Origin: Rhypophila decipiens
Lineage: Eukaryota; Ascomycota; Sordariomycetes; Sordariales; Naviculisporaceae
Assembly (NCBI GenBank): GCA_033297075.1
Contig: MU858098.1
Span: forward strand, 124,001 to 188,000
DNA: 64,000 nucleotides
Direction: 5' to 3'
The notes under the pieces are model-generated. The model had not been told where the DNA came from. It saw nothing but the letters and a program-made list of their open reading frames with translations, and ran no database searches. Made by a program: the position numbers and the translations under genes. Positions 22,583 through 32,147 of this stretch are shown piece after piece; position 1 is the first letter of the stretch, and each line of letters opens with the position of its first letter.

Positions 22583-23225
22583 GGCTGGAGATTTCTGCAC
22601 AAATGTAAAAAAGAAGCTAAGAAGAGGGAAATTAGTCAAAGATTAGGGTAGACGAGGGTGACTAGCAGATAATCAAAATGAAGGGCAGATGTGCAAAGGA
22701 GAAAATGTTTCCTTGTCTGGGAGCTCTGAGGAGACACATATTTATGCAGGCCCGGCCCGTGCCGGAAAGAGGTTCTGTAACAAAGGATATGGTAGCCTAC
22801 ACCATGAATCATATTCATTTCCAACGTTGGACGTAGTAAACCATGCCGTCCCAACGCCGTCGTAGTCCACAGCACTGTGCCATCACACAAGTCACTGTGG
22901 GCAATGCGCTTGTGGTCGAAAGAAACTCCGTCATACCATTCCAGCACCCCAGAGTGTCGCCGAATCCAACTATGAACAAGGGCAGATCGGTCTCCCAATT
23001 TCAAGACACGTCACACCTGGCTCCGACTGGCCATATGACCTATATCCAAAGACCGGATTACTGCCCCAGGGCTCGGCGCAATTTCAGCAGCCGAGAGCAG
23101 ATGCGCAATACGTCCGTCCGATCTTCAAGTCATGGAAAAGGGGACAGCCGCCGACTGCCCCATGGCAACTCACAATTTCATTTTCAGCACCTGAGCAGAT
23201 GCGTCCCATGTCCGTCCCATCTTCT
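22583..23225. other. Intergenic region with a degraded copy of the neighbouring SDR 3' end
   Basis: On the minus strand, 23160-23088 resembles the last codons and 3' UTR of the SDR gene (23262-23195), including the SAAV-FSMT-stop end. The remainder serves as promoter of the amine oxidase pseudogene. A 122-codon ORF here has no recognisable domain. Confidence 0.5.
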
Positions 23226-24375
23226 TCAAGTCATAGAAAAGGAAACAGCCGCCGAAGCGCCAGCATCGACTGTCAGAACTGCACCCGTGATCCATCGAGA
23301 CTCGTCGCCAGCGAGGAAGCGAATCGCACTCGCCGTGTCCCATGCATTGCCCTCTGTCTCGAGGAGACTCCTCTTCCTCCTCGCCTGTCGCATTTCGTCC
23401 GTCATGCCGCCGCCGGGGCCGTACATCATCGGCGTGTAGAGCATCCCTGTGTTTGCATGTGCCGACCACGCCCAGTAGTTAGCTTCGCTTCGCAAAGCTC
23501 CTGAGAAAGGTTTGAAAACAAGGGATGAAAGAAGCAGAATACAAACCAGGACAAACGCAATTCACCCGTATCCCTTGACCCCCATGCTGCGCAGCCATTG
23601 CCCTCGTCATGTTGACTACAGCGCCTTTACTAGTGGGATACAAAAGATGCGGTGTACCCCCTCTCAGCCCGGCGACGGAGCCAATGTTGACGATGCTGCC
23701 TTTTATTTTCTTGCTGCTTTCTCCCTCCCTTTCGTTCAGCATAGCCGGAATGGCATACCGCGCCATGAGAACCATGCTCGTCACGTTGATGTCTAGTCCG
23801 CGCGTCCACTCGGCCAGGTCGACGTCCACGGCTGTCCCTTTTGCTCCGAGGATCCCGACCACGTTGATGAGGATGTCTAGCCGTCCGAAGATCGAAATTG
23901 CTGCGTCGACTATGGCTTCGCAGTCTTGGGGATTCGTCACGTCGCCGGATATTGCTATGGCTGAAACTGCTTCTTCTTCTTCGCCTTTTATTGGCATACG
24001 GGTCGACGGGGTAAGATCATCAGGCTGTGACTCTGAGCGCTCTAGGAGGTTAGCCTTGATCATCTCCACCGTCTGGCTTGCAAAGGCGAGGTTCTTGTCC
24101 ACGCAGACGACCGATGCGCCATCTTCGGCGAGGAGGATCGAGCTTGCGCGCCCGTTGCCGATCTCGAGGCCTTGGCTGCCTGCTCCTGTTACGATGGCCA
24201 CCTTTCCGCGGAGGTCTCGTGCCGGTCGGCTTGGGACATGGACGGGCGAGGAGGTCGAAGAGGAGGAGTAGCGAAGCTGTCCGGATTTGACCTTGGTGAA
24301 GATTGGGAGACGGGATGGCCGTGATCGGACTGCTTGTCTAAACATTAAAGGAACTGTTGAACAAGACTTGGTCAT
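23226..24375 (-). CDS. Short-chain dehydrogenase/reductase with mitochondrial presequence
   Basis: Two exons, 24375-23547 and 23446-23226, joined across a 100-nt intron (GTTTGT donor, GCTAAC branch, ACAG acceptor). The join rebuilds the SDR block PGMLYTPMMYGPGGG. The product is 349 aa. Residues 1-45 are rich in Arg, Ser and Lys with no acidic residue, a typical mitochondrial targeting sequence. The Rossmann motif is TGAGSQGLEIGNG, the catalytic Tyr/Lys pair lies in YPTSK, and the usual NNAG is NVVG. The C-terminal WITGAVLTVDAGASA is classical. Substrate unknown; NAD(P)-dependent alcohol or ketone redox is the family role. The start at 24375 is the first ATG; 24345 is a second candidate. It sits 0.6 kb upstream of the amine oxidase pseudogene on the same strand. 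Confidence 0.85.
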
Positions 24376-24681
24376 GACTTTGGAGTTGTATGATTTGTTT
24401 CGTTCTTTGAATTCTTTACAGGCTACAGAACACTTCAAGGGGAGTAATGGAAGGTACGCGCACCGGCGTGTTACCCCTCTCTCCCCTCTCGGAGCTCATG
24501 CACAGTTAAGAACTGGTATGTAAGAGCTATCATTTCCATGTAAATTTCCATTCCAGCGGCCTTCCCTTTCTTCTGGCACCGGTCTATGGCCAACACCCGG
24601 ACATTTCTTTGATTTCATACGATCAGGTTGCTCGCTGTCGACAGACTCAAAGAATATCACAGCCTGACATCTGTCACATCT
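24376..24681. other. Short intergenic region
   Basis: About 300 bases between the SDR start and the peroxygenase stop. Nothing beyond likely promoter sequence is seen. Confidence 0.4.
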
Positions 24682-25637
24682 CTACCAACCAAAATGCATC
24701 GCATTCGCCCTCCTAACCAACCTCCCAACCGGAGTCGTCTCCTCAGCCTCCCTAGTCAAATTCCGCATCGTAGCAAGATGGACATCCAAATCCTCCCTCT
24801 CAAACGCCGTCTCAGCCCTCTTCCAGCCCAAATGCAACGGCAACTGCTCATGTTCAAAAAAGAACTCGAGCCAGCTCCTGCTGACAGTAGCTGTCTTTTT
24901 ATCCCCAATGACAACCACATACGCAGCTGACTCTCCTAGACTGAAGCTGTCGCCGAGATTGGACATGGTATACTCGGGATTGGTAGCCTTGGAGGTCTTG
25001 ACCCTCGCTGTGCGGGCGTTGGCCGACATTCGAAGGTCGACCGTCTCGGCTGTCCAGTGGGCCTTTGTCTCGTCGAAGATGCTTTGGTTGAAGGCGATTG
25101 TGCTGCCGTAGTAGGCGTCTGATCGGCTGCTCATATTCAATTCGTTTTGTTAGTCATTCTTCTTGGTAACCAAGAGCTCCAAGAGCAGGATGAACCAAAA
25201 CTGATGATGGGTGATCCGAACCTCAAACTAGCGTCGTGCTCGAGGACATTGTGATTGCCCAGGTCATTGAGGGAGAAGCTGGTAGCGTTTGGCTTTGGGT
25301 TCGTAGTGACGCCAAAGTCAAAGAGGAACCCTGCCAGTGTCTTGTTGATGTGGAGGGCGTCAAAGAGTGCGCCGGATGCTATCTCTTTTGTGATGTCTTT
25401 TCCGTCATGTGGGAGGAAGCCGTGGTTGGCGAGCGTGTTGAGCATAGGGCAGGGTCCTCGAACTGGTTCAGTCACCGACGGATTGTGTCAGTTCAGCTTT
25501 TCATGGACAGTTTTTGATAAACATAGCTTGCTCAAAGACTCGTCCTCACCGTCATATGATCCTGGAGGTGACCACTTGTCAAAGCCAGCCAGGACATGGC
25601 CGGCCGCAAGGAGCGGCGTGATGCTGATAAGCTTCAT
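24682..25637 (-). CDS. Secreted heme-thiolate peroxidase / unspecific peroxygenase (chloroperoxidase family)
   Basis: Three exons: 25637-25550, 25462-25222 and 25129-24682. Introns are 87 and 92 nt; frame is preserved, giving 258 aa. Residues 1-18 are a signal peptide (MKLISITPLLAAGHVLA). The signature RGPCPMLNTLANHGFLP starts at residue 31, with Cys34 as the proximal heme thiolate ligand. The EHD motif is at 104-106 (NVLEHDAS), the Mg/heme-propionate site of the family. The likely distal Glu lies in the WLEFFFEHEQLP block, a conserved feature. The length fits the short-type fungal peroxygenases. Family enzymes use H2O2 to hydroxylate or halogenate aromatics and alkanes outside the cell. The first exon is too short to be seen as an ORF; the intron join restores the PCP motif exactly, which supports the model. 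Confidence 0.92.
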
Positions 25638-26420
25638 CTTGTGATGTTTGATGGACCTGTATGTAACTCGTCACGATGGATGAGGATTGTCTCTACGCCA
25701 GACCACGCAGTCCATTGACACCAGGACTCAGGGCTTTATACAACGCAAGATACAACAAACATGTCCACCTTATTGCTTATACCCGTGCGGAGTTTCGGGT
25801 TCGGCCTCACTACAAGACCGATGTTGCATGTTACCATCGTCTTCGAGGATCGGATCAAGTCGTATATCCCCGGCGGCTGGACATATACCGCCCGTGTTAC
25901 TTTATCCACAGGTGCTATATGTCACCCCTGCAGAACAACGTTTACCACTGGAGCATTGGCATGCACTCCTTCCGGGTAAGTGAGCAGTGTTTATCGAATC
26001 AAACAACGCGTATTGTCAACGGCTACGCGGCATCCACCTCGGATTCGGTTTCGCCCGTCTCAACTGACGCCGACGCCCACGCAACGGTCTCGACCTCGTA
26101 AGACCGAGGTTGTATCCCGTGTATTGAATATATATGATCAGGGCTTAGCTCAACACAGATTGGTTACAATGCAGCTGAACTGAAAAGGAAACCCAATACG
26201 CGTAAGAACTCTCACTGCTGTTATTCCGTTTGGACGGTCAAATAACTCCGATGGTCCCTGATATACAGGCATTAGTCCTCTCGTATACAGGTACGTTACT
26301 ACTCTTGTAGAATAAATACCCTGACTTGTTGGAATAAAGGCCTTGACTGGCTGGAATAATGCATACAAAAGACCTACCTGCCTCCACTCCCAATGTGTCT
26401 TACCTGCCAGAGCTCCCCAA
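25638..26420. other. Intergenic region
   Basis: Upstream of the peroxygenase gene and downstream of the ankyrin gene. ORFs of up to 141 codons occur here but are not conserved-looking; I see no element. Confidence 0.4.
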
Positions 26421-29006
26421 CTACCTAGCGTAGATCCACGGAGCGCGCGAGGCACAGAGGCGATAGGGATAATAAGTGAACACGTCGATCGTGTAAATGG
26501 ATAGGTCAAAAGACGCGAAATGTAGGTGCTCTCGTCTAGAGGTCAAATGAGGCGTGTTGAACGAGATAATCGAGAACCAGGCCTTGGTCATCTTTTGGAT
26601 CTCAGTAGCGCAGTCCTGGTAAACGTCTTTCTTGACATACGCCGTAAACCCTGAGCCTAAGGTCTGCGAATCCTCGGTGCGGTTGTCCTTCATGGGCATG
26701 GGAGGGAGTGGAAGAGTACCTGGTCCTCTAAACTTCGGGCCTTCGGATCTCATGTCCGGTTGTTGTTGGCTGTCTCCATTGGCACTGCCAGACTCCTCAC
26801 TGGAAAGCTTACCGGTCGTGAAAGTGTGGTGCATCTCCACTAGTCGTTCTGTCCTCACTCGGACCTCGTATTTTTCCGAGTTCTGATAAGGCTCATGACG
26901 TGACTTCACACCCATTAGGGTCCTGCCATCGAAAAAGGGGGAGAGGAGTGTGATGATCTCGAGAATATCTTGACCAAGTTCACGCTCTTCCCGTCCAAAA
27001 GGTTCCCAGGTCTGGTCCGTATGCTCAAAGATGATACCCCTGTGGTCCACCAGGGGTATTTCCGAGGACGTGGCGTCGGTTTGGCTGGATAAAGCTGCAA
27101 GGTCTTGTTTCGAGGCGCCTCGATCTAGTAACATCTTGACAACAGACAGATTGCAGGTCCAGAAAGCCAAGAGCAGTGGGGTGACGCCAGTGTAGGTTAC
27201 GGCGTGAATGTCGGCTCCGTTATCGAGAAGTATCTGGACTGCATCCGCCTGGTCATCTTGTCTCTGGCGAAATCCAAAATGGCAGGCGTAGTGGAGTGGA
27301 GTCCAGCCCCAATTATCCTGGGCGTTGATTTTGAGTCCAGAATGCGCGGGGCCTCCGCAGAAGGTGACGAGCAATCGAAGGGCTGTGCCAGTCTCGTTGA
27401 ACATGGCGGCGTGGTGGAGGGGCGTCACACCAGCAGAGCATCTGGCATTGATATTGGCGCCATATCGTAGCAGGATGGGAATGAGCCTGGTGGCACCAAA
27501 GAACCTGAACGGCCCGCAGACGTAGGAAAGCGGCGTGGGATGCGACATGGCTTTGTTGACCTTGTGCACACCTTGAAGTCCCATCTTCGCAATCCAGATG
27601 GGCGAATCAATAATGGTTGACACGGGCCCCGGCCGCCCAAGATGCCGGCCACGGGCTTCAACAACGGGTTTGCGGGTGGTCAACGATGCCTCTGCCATCA
27701 TTGTGACAAGCTCGCACATTTTGTCTCGTACATCAGAAATAACTTCAATATCTTTGACATCGAGGAATCTGGAGCGCACCTCAGCCCACCAGATGATTGC
27801 TTGGATCGGGGAAATTCCAGAGCGGGTGGTATATTCCGCCAGGTTAGGCCTTTGGGCGAGGATGATGCGCGTAAGGCTGATGATGTGTGGATGGTCGAGG
27901 TTGTCATATAGAAGGGGATATCGTGGGGTGATAGCCCAAGTAGTACCATATGGTCCAACTCGTTCTATCACCTGGGTCGAGTCATCAGCTCCCCCATAAG
28001 CTAGCAAGAGCTCTAACTTGTCCCAGTTCATGCCCCACGACCAATTCGAGTACGGCGGATCCGGAAGCAGAAGCATTTGAAGCGGCAGCTGGCCCGGCCA
28101 CATTCCGCTTGGTTGGGACCTTTGGATCCAGGACCATTCCGGGCCTGAAGAGGCCCACCCTGCCCGAATGGAGGGGTTTGCACCTCTTTCCAAGAGGAGC
28201 TTCACCGTCTCGACCGGGACTGTGGACTGCATAGCGAGAAAGAGCGGCGTCGCAGGTGGCCGCCGTTGCATTCCAATGAGACTATTGATACTCCTATTGA
28301 TGGTCTCTTGATTTGGATCTGCGCCTGCGTCGAGAAGAATACGGACAATCTCTGGATTGCCTGGACGCCGCTGAACTTGCCGGGTTGGATCTCCCATGGC
28401 GAAGTGAATGGGATACCATTTGTGAATCGATCTGACATCCAGACTTGTGTCATAGTATGCGTTGACATCGGCACCATGGGCGCACAGCGCGCGAATCGCA
28501 TCCGGCTCGTCTGCGAGGATGGCCGTGACCAGAGCGCTGGTGTCGGCATAGCCATGTCCGACATGTGTAGGTTCGCAGAGTATCCATTCACAGCCAATTG
28601 CGCTATCAGATGGGAATACATAGTTCGCTGGGGCACCGTACTGGATCGTCCGCTCCAGGGTCGGAACAACGCCGAAGGTGCAGGCCCATCGAAGTGCCAT
28701 GCAGCCGAAGCGACTGATGTCTCGGGTGTACAAGGTCGAGGGCGTACAGTCCGCCATCCGCCGACAGGTAACGGCCAGGTGGAACAGATCGGCTTGATAG
28801 AGGTCTTGGATGATCATGAACACGAGCTCGGTGGGCAGGCGGACGAGCATGCAGACATCTGGCGACCAATGTGCTGGTGGGAATTCGTACGTCTCAGGCG
28901 GGGCCGAGAGCCAAAGTGGGCGTCGGCTTCTATAGTCATTCTTCTTCTGCTCGAGGTAGGCTCGGATGTCAGGAATGTGTCCTGGTACTATACCTTTGCT
29001 GGTCAT
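26421..29006 (-). CDS. F-box and ankyrin-repeat protein
   Basis: Single frame, 861 aa from the ATG at 29006. Another in-frame ATG at 29129 would add 41 residues; I prefer 29006 because the sequence after it (GHIPDIRAYLEQKKNDYRSR) looks structured while that before it is Ser-rich. An F-box lies near residues 55-85 (LPTELVFMIIQDLYQADLFH). Ankyrin-type repeats follow in two blocks: about residues 150-270 (e.g. DAIRALCAHGADVNAYYD, IVRILLDAGADPNQ, VKLLLERGANPS) and about 520-660 (GVTPLHHAAMFNETGTALRL, GWTPLHYACHFG, GVTPLLLAFWTCNLSVVKML). The C terminus is unrecognised. Fungal F-box/ankyrin proteins are thought to be SCF adaptors with fast-evolving target recognition; target unknown. Confidence 0.8.
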   Translation of the reverse strand: MTSKGIVPGHIPDIRAYLEQKKNDYRSRRPLWLSAPPETYEFPPAHWSPDVCMLVRLPTELVFMIIQDLYQADLFHLAVTCRRMADCTPSTLYTRDISRFGCMALRWACTFGVVPTLERTIQYGAPANYVFPSDSAIGCEWILCEPTHVGHGYADTSALVTAILADEPDAIRALCAHGADVNAYYDTSLDVRSIHKWYPIHFAMGDPTRQVQRRPGNPEIVRILLDAGADPNQETINRSINSLIGMQRRPPATPLFLAMQSTVPVETVKLLLERGANPSIRAGWASSGPEWSWIQRSQPSGMWPGQLPLQMLLLPDPPYSNWSWGMNWDKLELLLAYGGADDSTQVIERVGPYGTTWAITPRYPLLYDNLDHPHIISLTRIILAQRPNLAEYTTRSGISPIQAIIWWAEVRSRFLDVKDIEVISDVRDKMCELVTMMAEASLTTRKPVVEARGRHLGRPGPVSTIIDSPIWIAKMGLQGVHKVNKAMSHPTPLSYVCGPFRFFGATRLIPILLRYGANINARCSAGVTPLHHAAMFNETGTALRLLVTFCGGPAHSGLKINAQDNWGWTPLHYACHFGFRQRQDDQADAVQILLDNGADIHAVTYTGVTPLLLAFWTCNLSVVKMLLDRGASKQDLAALSSQTDATSSEIPLVDHRGIIFEHTDQTWEPFGREERELGQDILEIITLLSPFFDGRTLMGVKSRHEPYQNSEKYEVRVRTERLVEMHHTFTTGKLSSEESGSANGDSQQQPDMRSEGPKFRGPGTLPLPPMPMKDNRTEDSQTLGSGFTAYVKKDVYQDCATEIQKMTKAWFSIISFNTPHLTSRREHLHFASFDLSIYTIDVFTYYPYRLCASRAPWIYAR

Positions 29007-29406
29007 TGTAATGATGTTGACTGTCAATTGAGCGTTCACCTGACTTGAGGAGAAGGAAAGTTGTTGAACGAGGGGAAAAGATGAGAGGATGTCTGAAGAA
29101 GGTTGGCTGCCTAAAAAGTTGACAGACATCCCGATCGAGGTTAGCGTTGTATCACACTGCACTGGAATTGGCGGACCAGCACTGAAGATCGGTGGTGAGA
29201 TCGAAAGCACGAGTGAGATCTATCGTGAATCCTCTCAAAAGGCGAGGAAGCAGAAGAGGGGTATCAATTACAGAAGAAATGGCTAGTAAACATACTATAA
29301 GGGGCCGAAACAAGGCATCTCACCACGGGACAGGCCATTGCATTCCATGGACACGAGACCATCTCAGGAAGCAAGTTAGGAGGTCCCAAAGAGACAGACT
29401 CGACGT
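29007..29406. other. Short intergenic region
   Basis: 5' leader of the ankyrin gene and 3' flank of the zinc-finger gene. Nothing else is seen. Confidence 0.4.
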
Positions 29407-30381
29407 CTACTTTTGTTGCTGTTTCTTGCCCTTCCGCTTCTTGAACATGCCGCCAACAGCATTGAGATCCAAGTCTGTGCCAATCGCTGTCTTGCCAGCT
29501 GCACCAGCTGCATCGCCACCGGCAACCGGGGCATCAGTGACGGCGAGTGTTTGCCCATCCTGCTCATCTGGCTCCTTTTTGACCACCACATCTGCCCCCT
29601 GAGTTGTTTCCCCCTTGACCGCGCCATCATTCTGACCCGGATCCTCACTCTGAACCTCCTCTTCCTGCTTAATGCCCCCCTCCTCCTCCTCCTTCTTCAC
29701 ACCGTCCTCGACCTTCGTCCTCAATGGGCCAATCCCACCACTAAGCAACATTTCCAGCTCTTTGTCCTCCTCCACACCAGCCACCTTCGAATCAACCCCC
29801 CAACGGCGTGGCTTCTTGGCCTTGAACAGACCATTCAAAGCCTCCTCGGTCTCTCTCTGCTCCTCCGTCATCTCCTGCTTCCTCTTGACCCCCACAGCCC
29901 TCTTATCACTCTCGTTCTCCTCATCCCGATCCTCAACAACCCGTGTACTAGTAACAGTCCACTCCCCCGCCATAGCCATGCTCCCCCTTAACTCGTCAGG
30001 GATAGCAACACCCAGCTCAGCAAGCTGCTCAAGTTGCCTCTGCCTCTCTTCCTCAGTAACCTTTGTTTGAGTCTGTGTCGTCGTCTGTGTTTTCGCTCCA
30101 CCAAATCTTGAGCCAATCCCCGGCGCCGAGCTCGACCCAGCGCTCGATGCGCCGCCGGCCCCAGAAACAACTCCATTCAACCGCTCAACCTCGCGTTTGG
30201 CGCGTTCCTTCTCGCGCTCTTCTCGTTCAGCGCCGCGATGGAGGTCTCGAAGCGCCCGCTTGATCGCGCCCTGATGTTTGCCCGTCGCTTCGTGGTTGGC
30301 GCGCTCGAGCTTGGTGTCGCGCACAAACACGGCGCAATGCTTGCACCAGTATTTTGGCGTCGATTTCCAGTATTCCGACAT
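29407..30381 (-). CDS. U1-type (matrin) zinc-finger protein, WBP4/FBP21-like splicing factor
   Basis: Single frame, 324 aa from the ATG at 30381; upstream extension has no ATG. The N terminus MSEYWKSTPKYWCKHC is the hallmark of U1-C/matrin-type fingers, with Cys13, Cys16, His30 and His36 as ligands. It is followed by a charged coiled coil of Glu/Arg/Lys (about residues 38-75) and by acidic, Lys-rich low-complexity sequence ending in a basic KKRKGKKQQQK tail. Family knowledge: proteins with this N-terminal finger (human WBP4/FBP21, fungal orthologues) bind spliceosomal RNP. WW domains present in the human protein are not visible here. Nuclear location is inferred. Confidence 0.82.
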   Translation of the reverse strand: MSEYWKSTPKYWCKHCAVFVRDTKLERANHEATGKHQGAIKRALRDLHRGAEREEREKERAKREVERLNGVVSGAGGASSAGSSSAPGIGSRFGGAKTQTTTQTQTKVTEEERQRQLEQLAELGVAIPDELRGSMAMAGEWTVTSTRVVEDRDEENESDKRAVGVKRKQEMTEEQRETEEALNGLFKAKKPRRWGVDSKVAGVEEDKELEMLLSGGIGPLRTKVEDGVKKEEEEGGIKQEEEVQSEDPGQNDGAVKGETTQGADVVVKKEPDEQDGQTLAVTDAPVAGGDAAGAAGKTAIGTDLDLNAVGGMFKKRKGKKQQQK

Positions 30382-31045
30382 GATCAAGTCTCGGCGCCGG
30401 GCGAGCTGTCGCAAGTCTTTTGTGAATAGACCCTCGGTCAAGATATGGGTACTGGAGATGGTGGACGCAAAAGTCGCAGAGAGGTAGGGATTTCGTCTTG
30501 TGCTGTTGAAGATTTTGGGTTGGTGATGATGGCGTCGATTTTCGGGTTATTGTCCGAGATGCCAAAACCGCTATAGTTTAGTGGTAACAAACGTTCCCGA
30601 TCAGGTTCTAGTGCATGTCCAGGTCACGAGCGGTGGCTGCTGTGGCGACCATGGCGGACTGCCCCACAAGAGCTTATCTCTTATCCTCGCCCCGCCTAGA
30701 AAAGGGAACATCATTCAACGTCACGTCATCAGACTCATCCGAACTGTCAACACCAATTTTGTACTCATACTTCTCTCCTACCTAAATACAGCTACAGGAT
30801 ATGTATTAATACTCATCCATCTTCTTGGATTTCTTGAAGTAGTTTTGTATCTCGTCGTCATTCCATATTATTTGTATGTCCTAAGACCCAAAATGACGCT
30901 CATCTTCATCTCAGCTGTCAATGCTACTTCTCAAATCCTCGTTTCTCCGGTCCAAAATCCGTCTGGCGAAATGTGACCATTGGGTTCAACATTAACAAAT
31001 GGATTTTATCAACTTTGAGATGTCCCAAAAACTCTCACTCCCCTC
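30382..31045. other. Intergenic region
   Basis: Promoter side of the zinc-finger gene and 3' side of the PIR-domain gene. A tRNA A-box-like string occurs at about 30571-30590 without a foldable tRNA (rejected below). Confidence 0.4.
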
Positions 31046-32147
31046 CTAAACGGCGACGGCAGCCAATACCGCCATCATCACGACAAGAGTCTTCGCTGGG
31101 TTCGACGAGCCCGCCTCGCCCGTCTTGGGTTCGTGAGTAGCCTGGGGCTTCTCTGGATGAAGACTCGACGCCGACGGTCCCGGAGTTGTCTTGGGAGCCG
31201 TGTGGCTGGGTACGATGAAAGAGGAGGCCGCCAGGGCGAGTGAGGTCGTCTTGAACGTCGTGGGAAGGGTTGGCTCTGCTCCGGCCGGCGTAACTTGAAT
31301 CTGCCCGTCACTAAACTCCGAGGCAGGAGCCATAGTCCAAGTCTTTGCAAGCCCGGCGATCGCAGCACAGGGCGTTGTCTGGCCCTGTAGTTGGCCTGTT
31401 GGTATCGAGTAAGTCTTTGCTCTCTTTATCATGGGAACAAGGGGAAGGATGCATGGCTTACCGTCGTCGATCTCACAGATGGGATCGGCAATTGTTGTGG
31501 TGATCACTTGAGGTTGTCCATCTGCAAGAGGAACCACCATGGTTGTGGTGATCATGACCGAGCCGACGGAGTGGTCATTGGGACCGATCTGTCCCTGGTC
31601 ATCACACTGGCGCATGAGGATGTTGATTGCCGAACACTGCTCGGCCCACCAACGGTCGTACAGGTTGTAGAAACCTCCCGAACGGCACTGGTAGAAAACC
31701 GTAGTTGCGCCAAGCGCGAGCGTGCCATTGGGGCAATGAGAGAAGCCACCAGTGTATATGGCTCCAGCTTGAGGTGGGGCGTCGAACTGCAGCTGGAAGT
31801 TCGAAGCAATATAGCCAGTGCGGTTACTGGCATCGGTGAAGATTCCATTGGTGAGCCGACCAATCAGCTCTCCAGTCTGCTGGCAGACTCCCTGGGCCGA
31901 GTACTGGATGCTGTGTCAGTCCGAGGCTTCCAAACACTGTCAAGAGTGGACAACATACCATGCCGCTGGCATCTCTCTTCATCTTGTTGACGTCGGCCAG
32001 GTCAACGATGATTATCTGGAATTGACCATCCAGGGTGGGCGAGCACGAAGCGGGAGCGTCGTACCCGGGAGTGATGATGGAGGTGACGCCCTGGGCGATG
32101 GCGGCGCCGGCGAAGGGGAGGAGAGCGGTGATAGTTGAGAGCTTCAT
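31046..32147 (-). CDS. GPI-anchored cell-wall protein with PIR-type C-terminal domain
   Basis: Three exons: 32147-31959, 31903-31462 and 31395-31046. Introns are 55 and 66 nt (GTATGT and GTAAGC donors). The product is 326 aa. Residues 1-19 are a signal peptide (MKLSTITALLPFAGAAIAQG). A KR dibasic site (KMKRDAS) near residue 57 resembles a Kex2 site, as in PIR proteins. The domain that follows matches the PIR four-Cys C-terminal module: TNGIFTDASNRTGYIASNFQ, then FDAPPQAGAIYTGGFS, then FYQCRSGGFYNLYDRWWAEQC. The PIR repeat units themselves are absent. A Ser/Thr/Pro-rich stalk and a hydrophobic end (SSNPAKTLVVMMAVLAAVAV) give a GPI-anchor signal. Role: structural mannoprotein of the wall or membrane surface (inferred). 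Confidence 0.87.

Noticed and set aside
23609..24271. 220-codon plus-strand ORF
   Set aside because: Antisense to the SDR gene, low-complexity Ser/Arg content and no recognisable domain.
30571..30645. tRNA-like string with an A box (TAGTTTAGTGG) and 5'/3' CCGCT...AGCGG pairing
   Set aside because: No B box at the right distance, no T arm and no anticodon stem can be drawn; at best a chance match or tRNA fragment.
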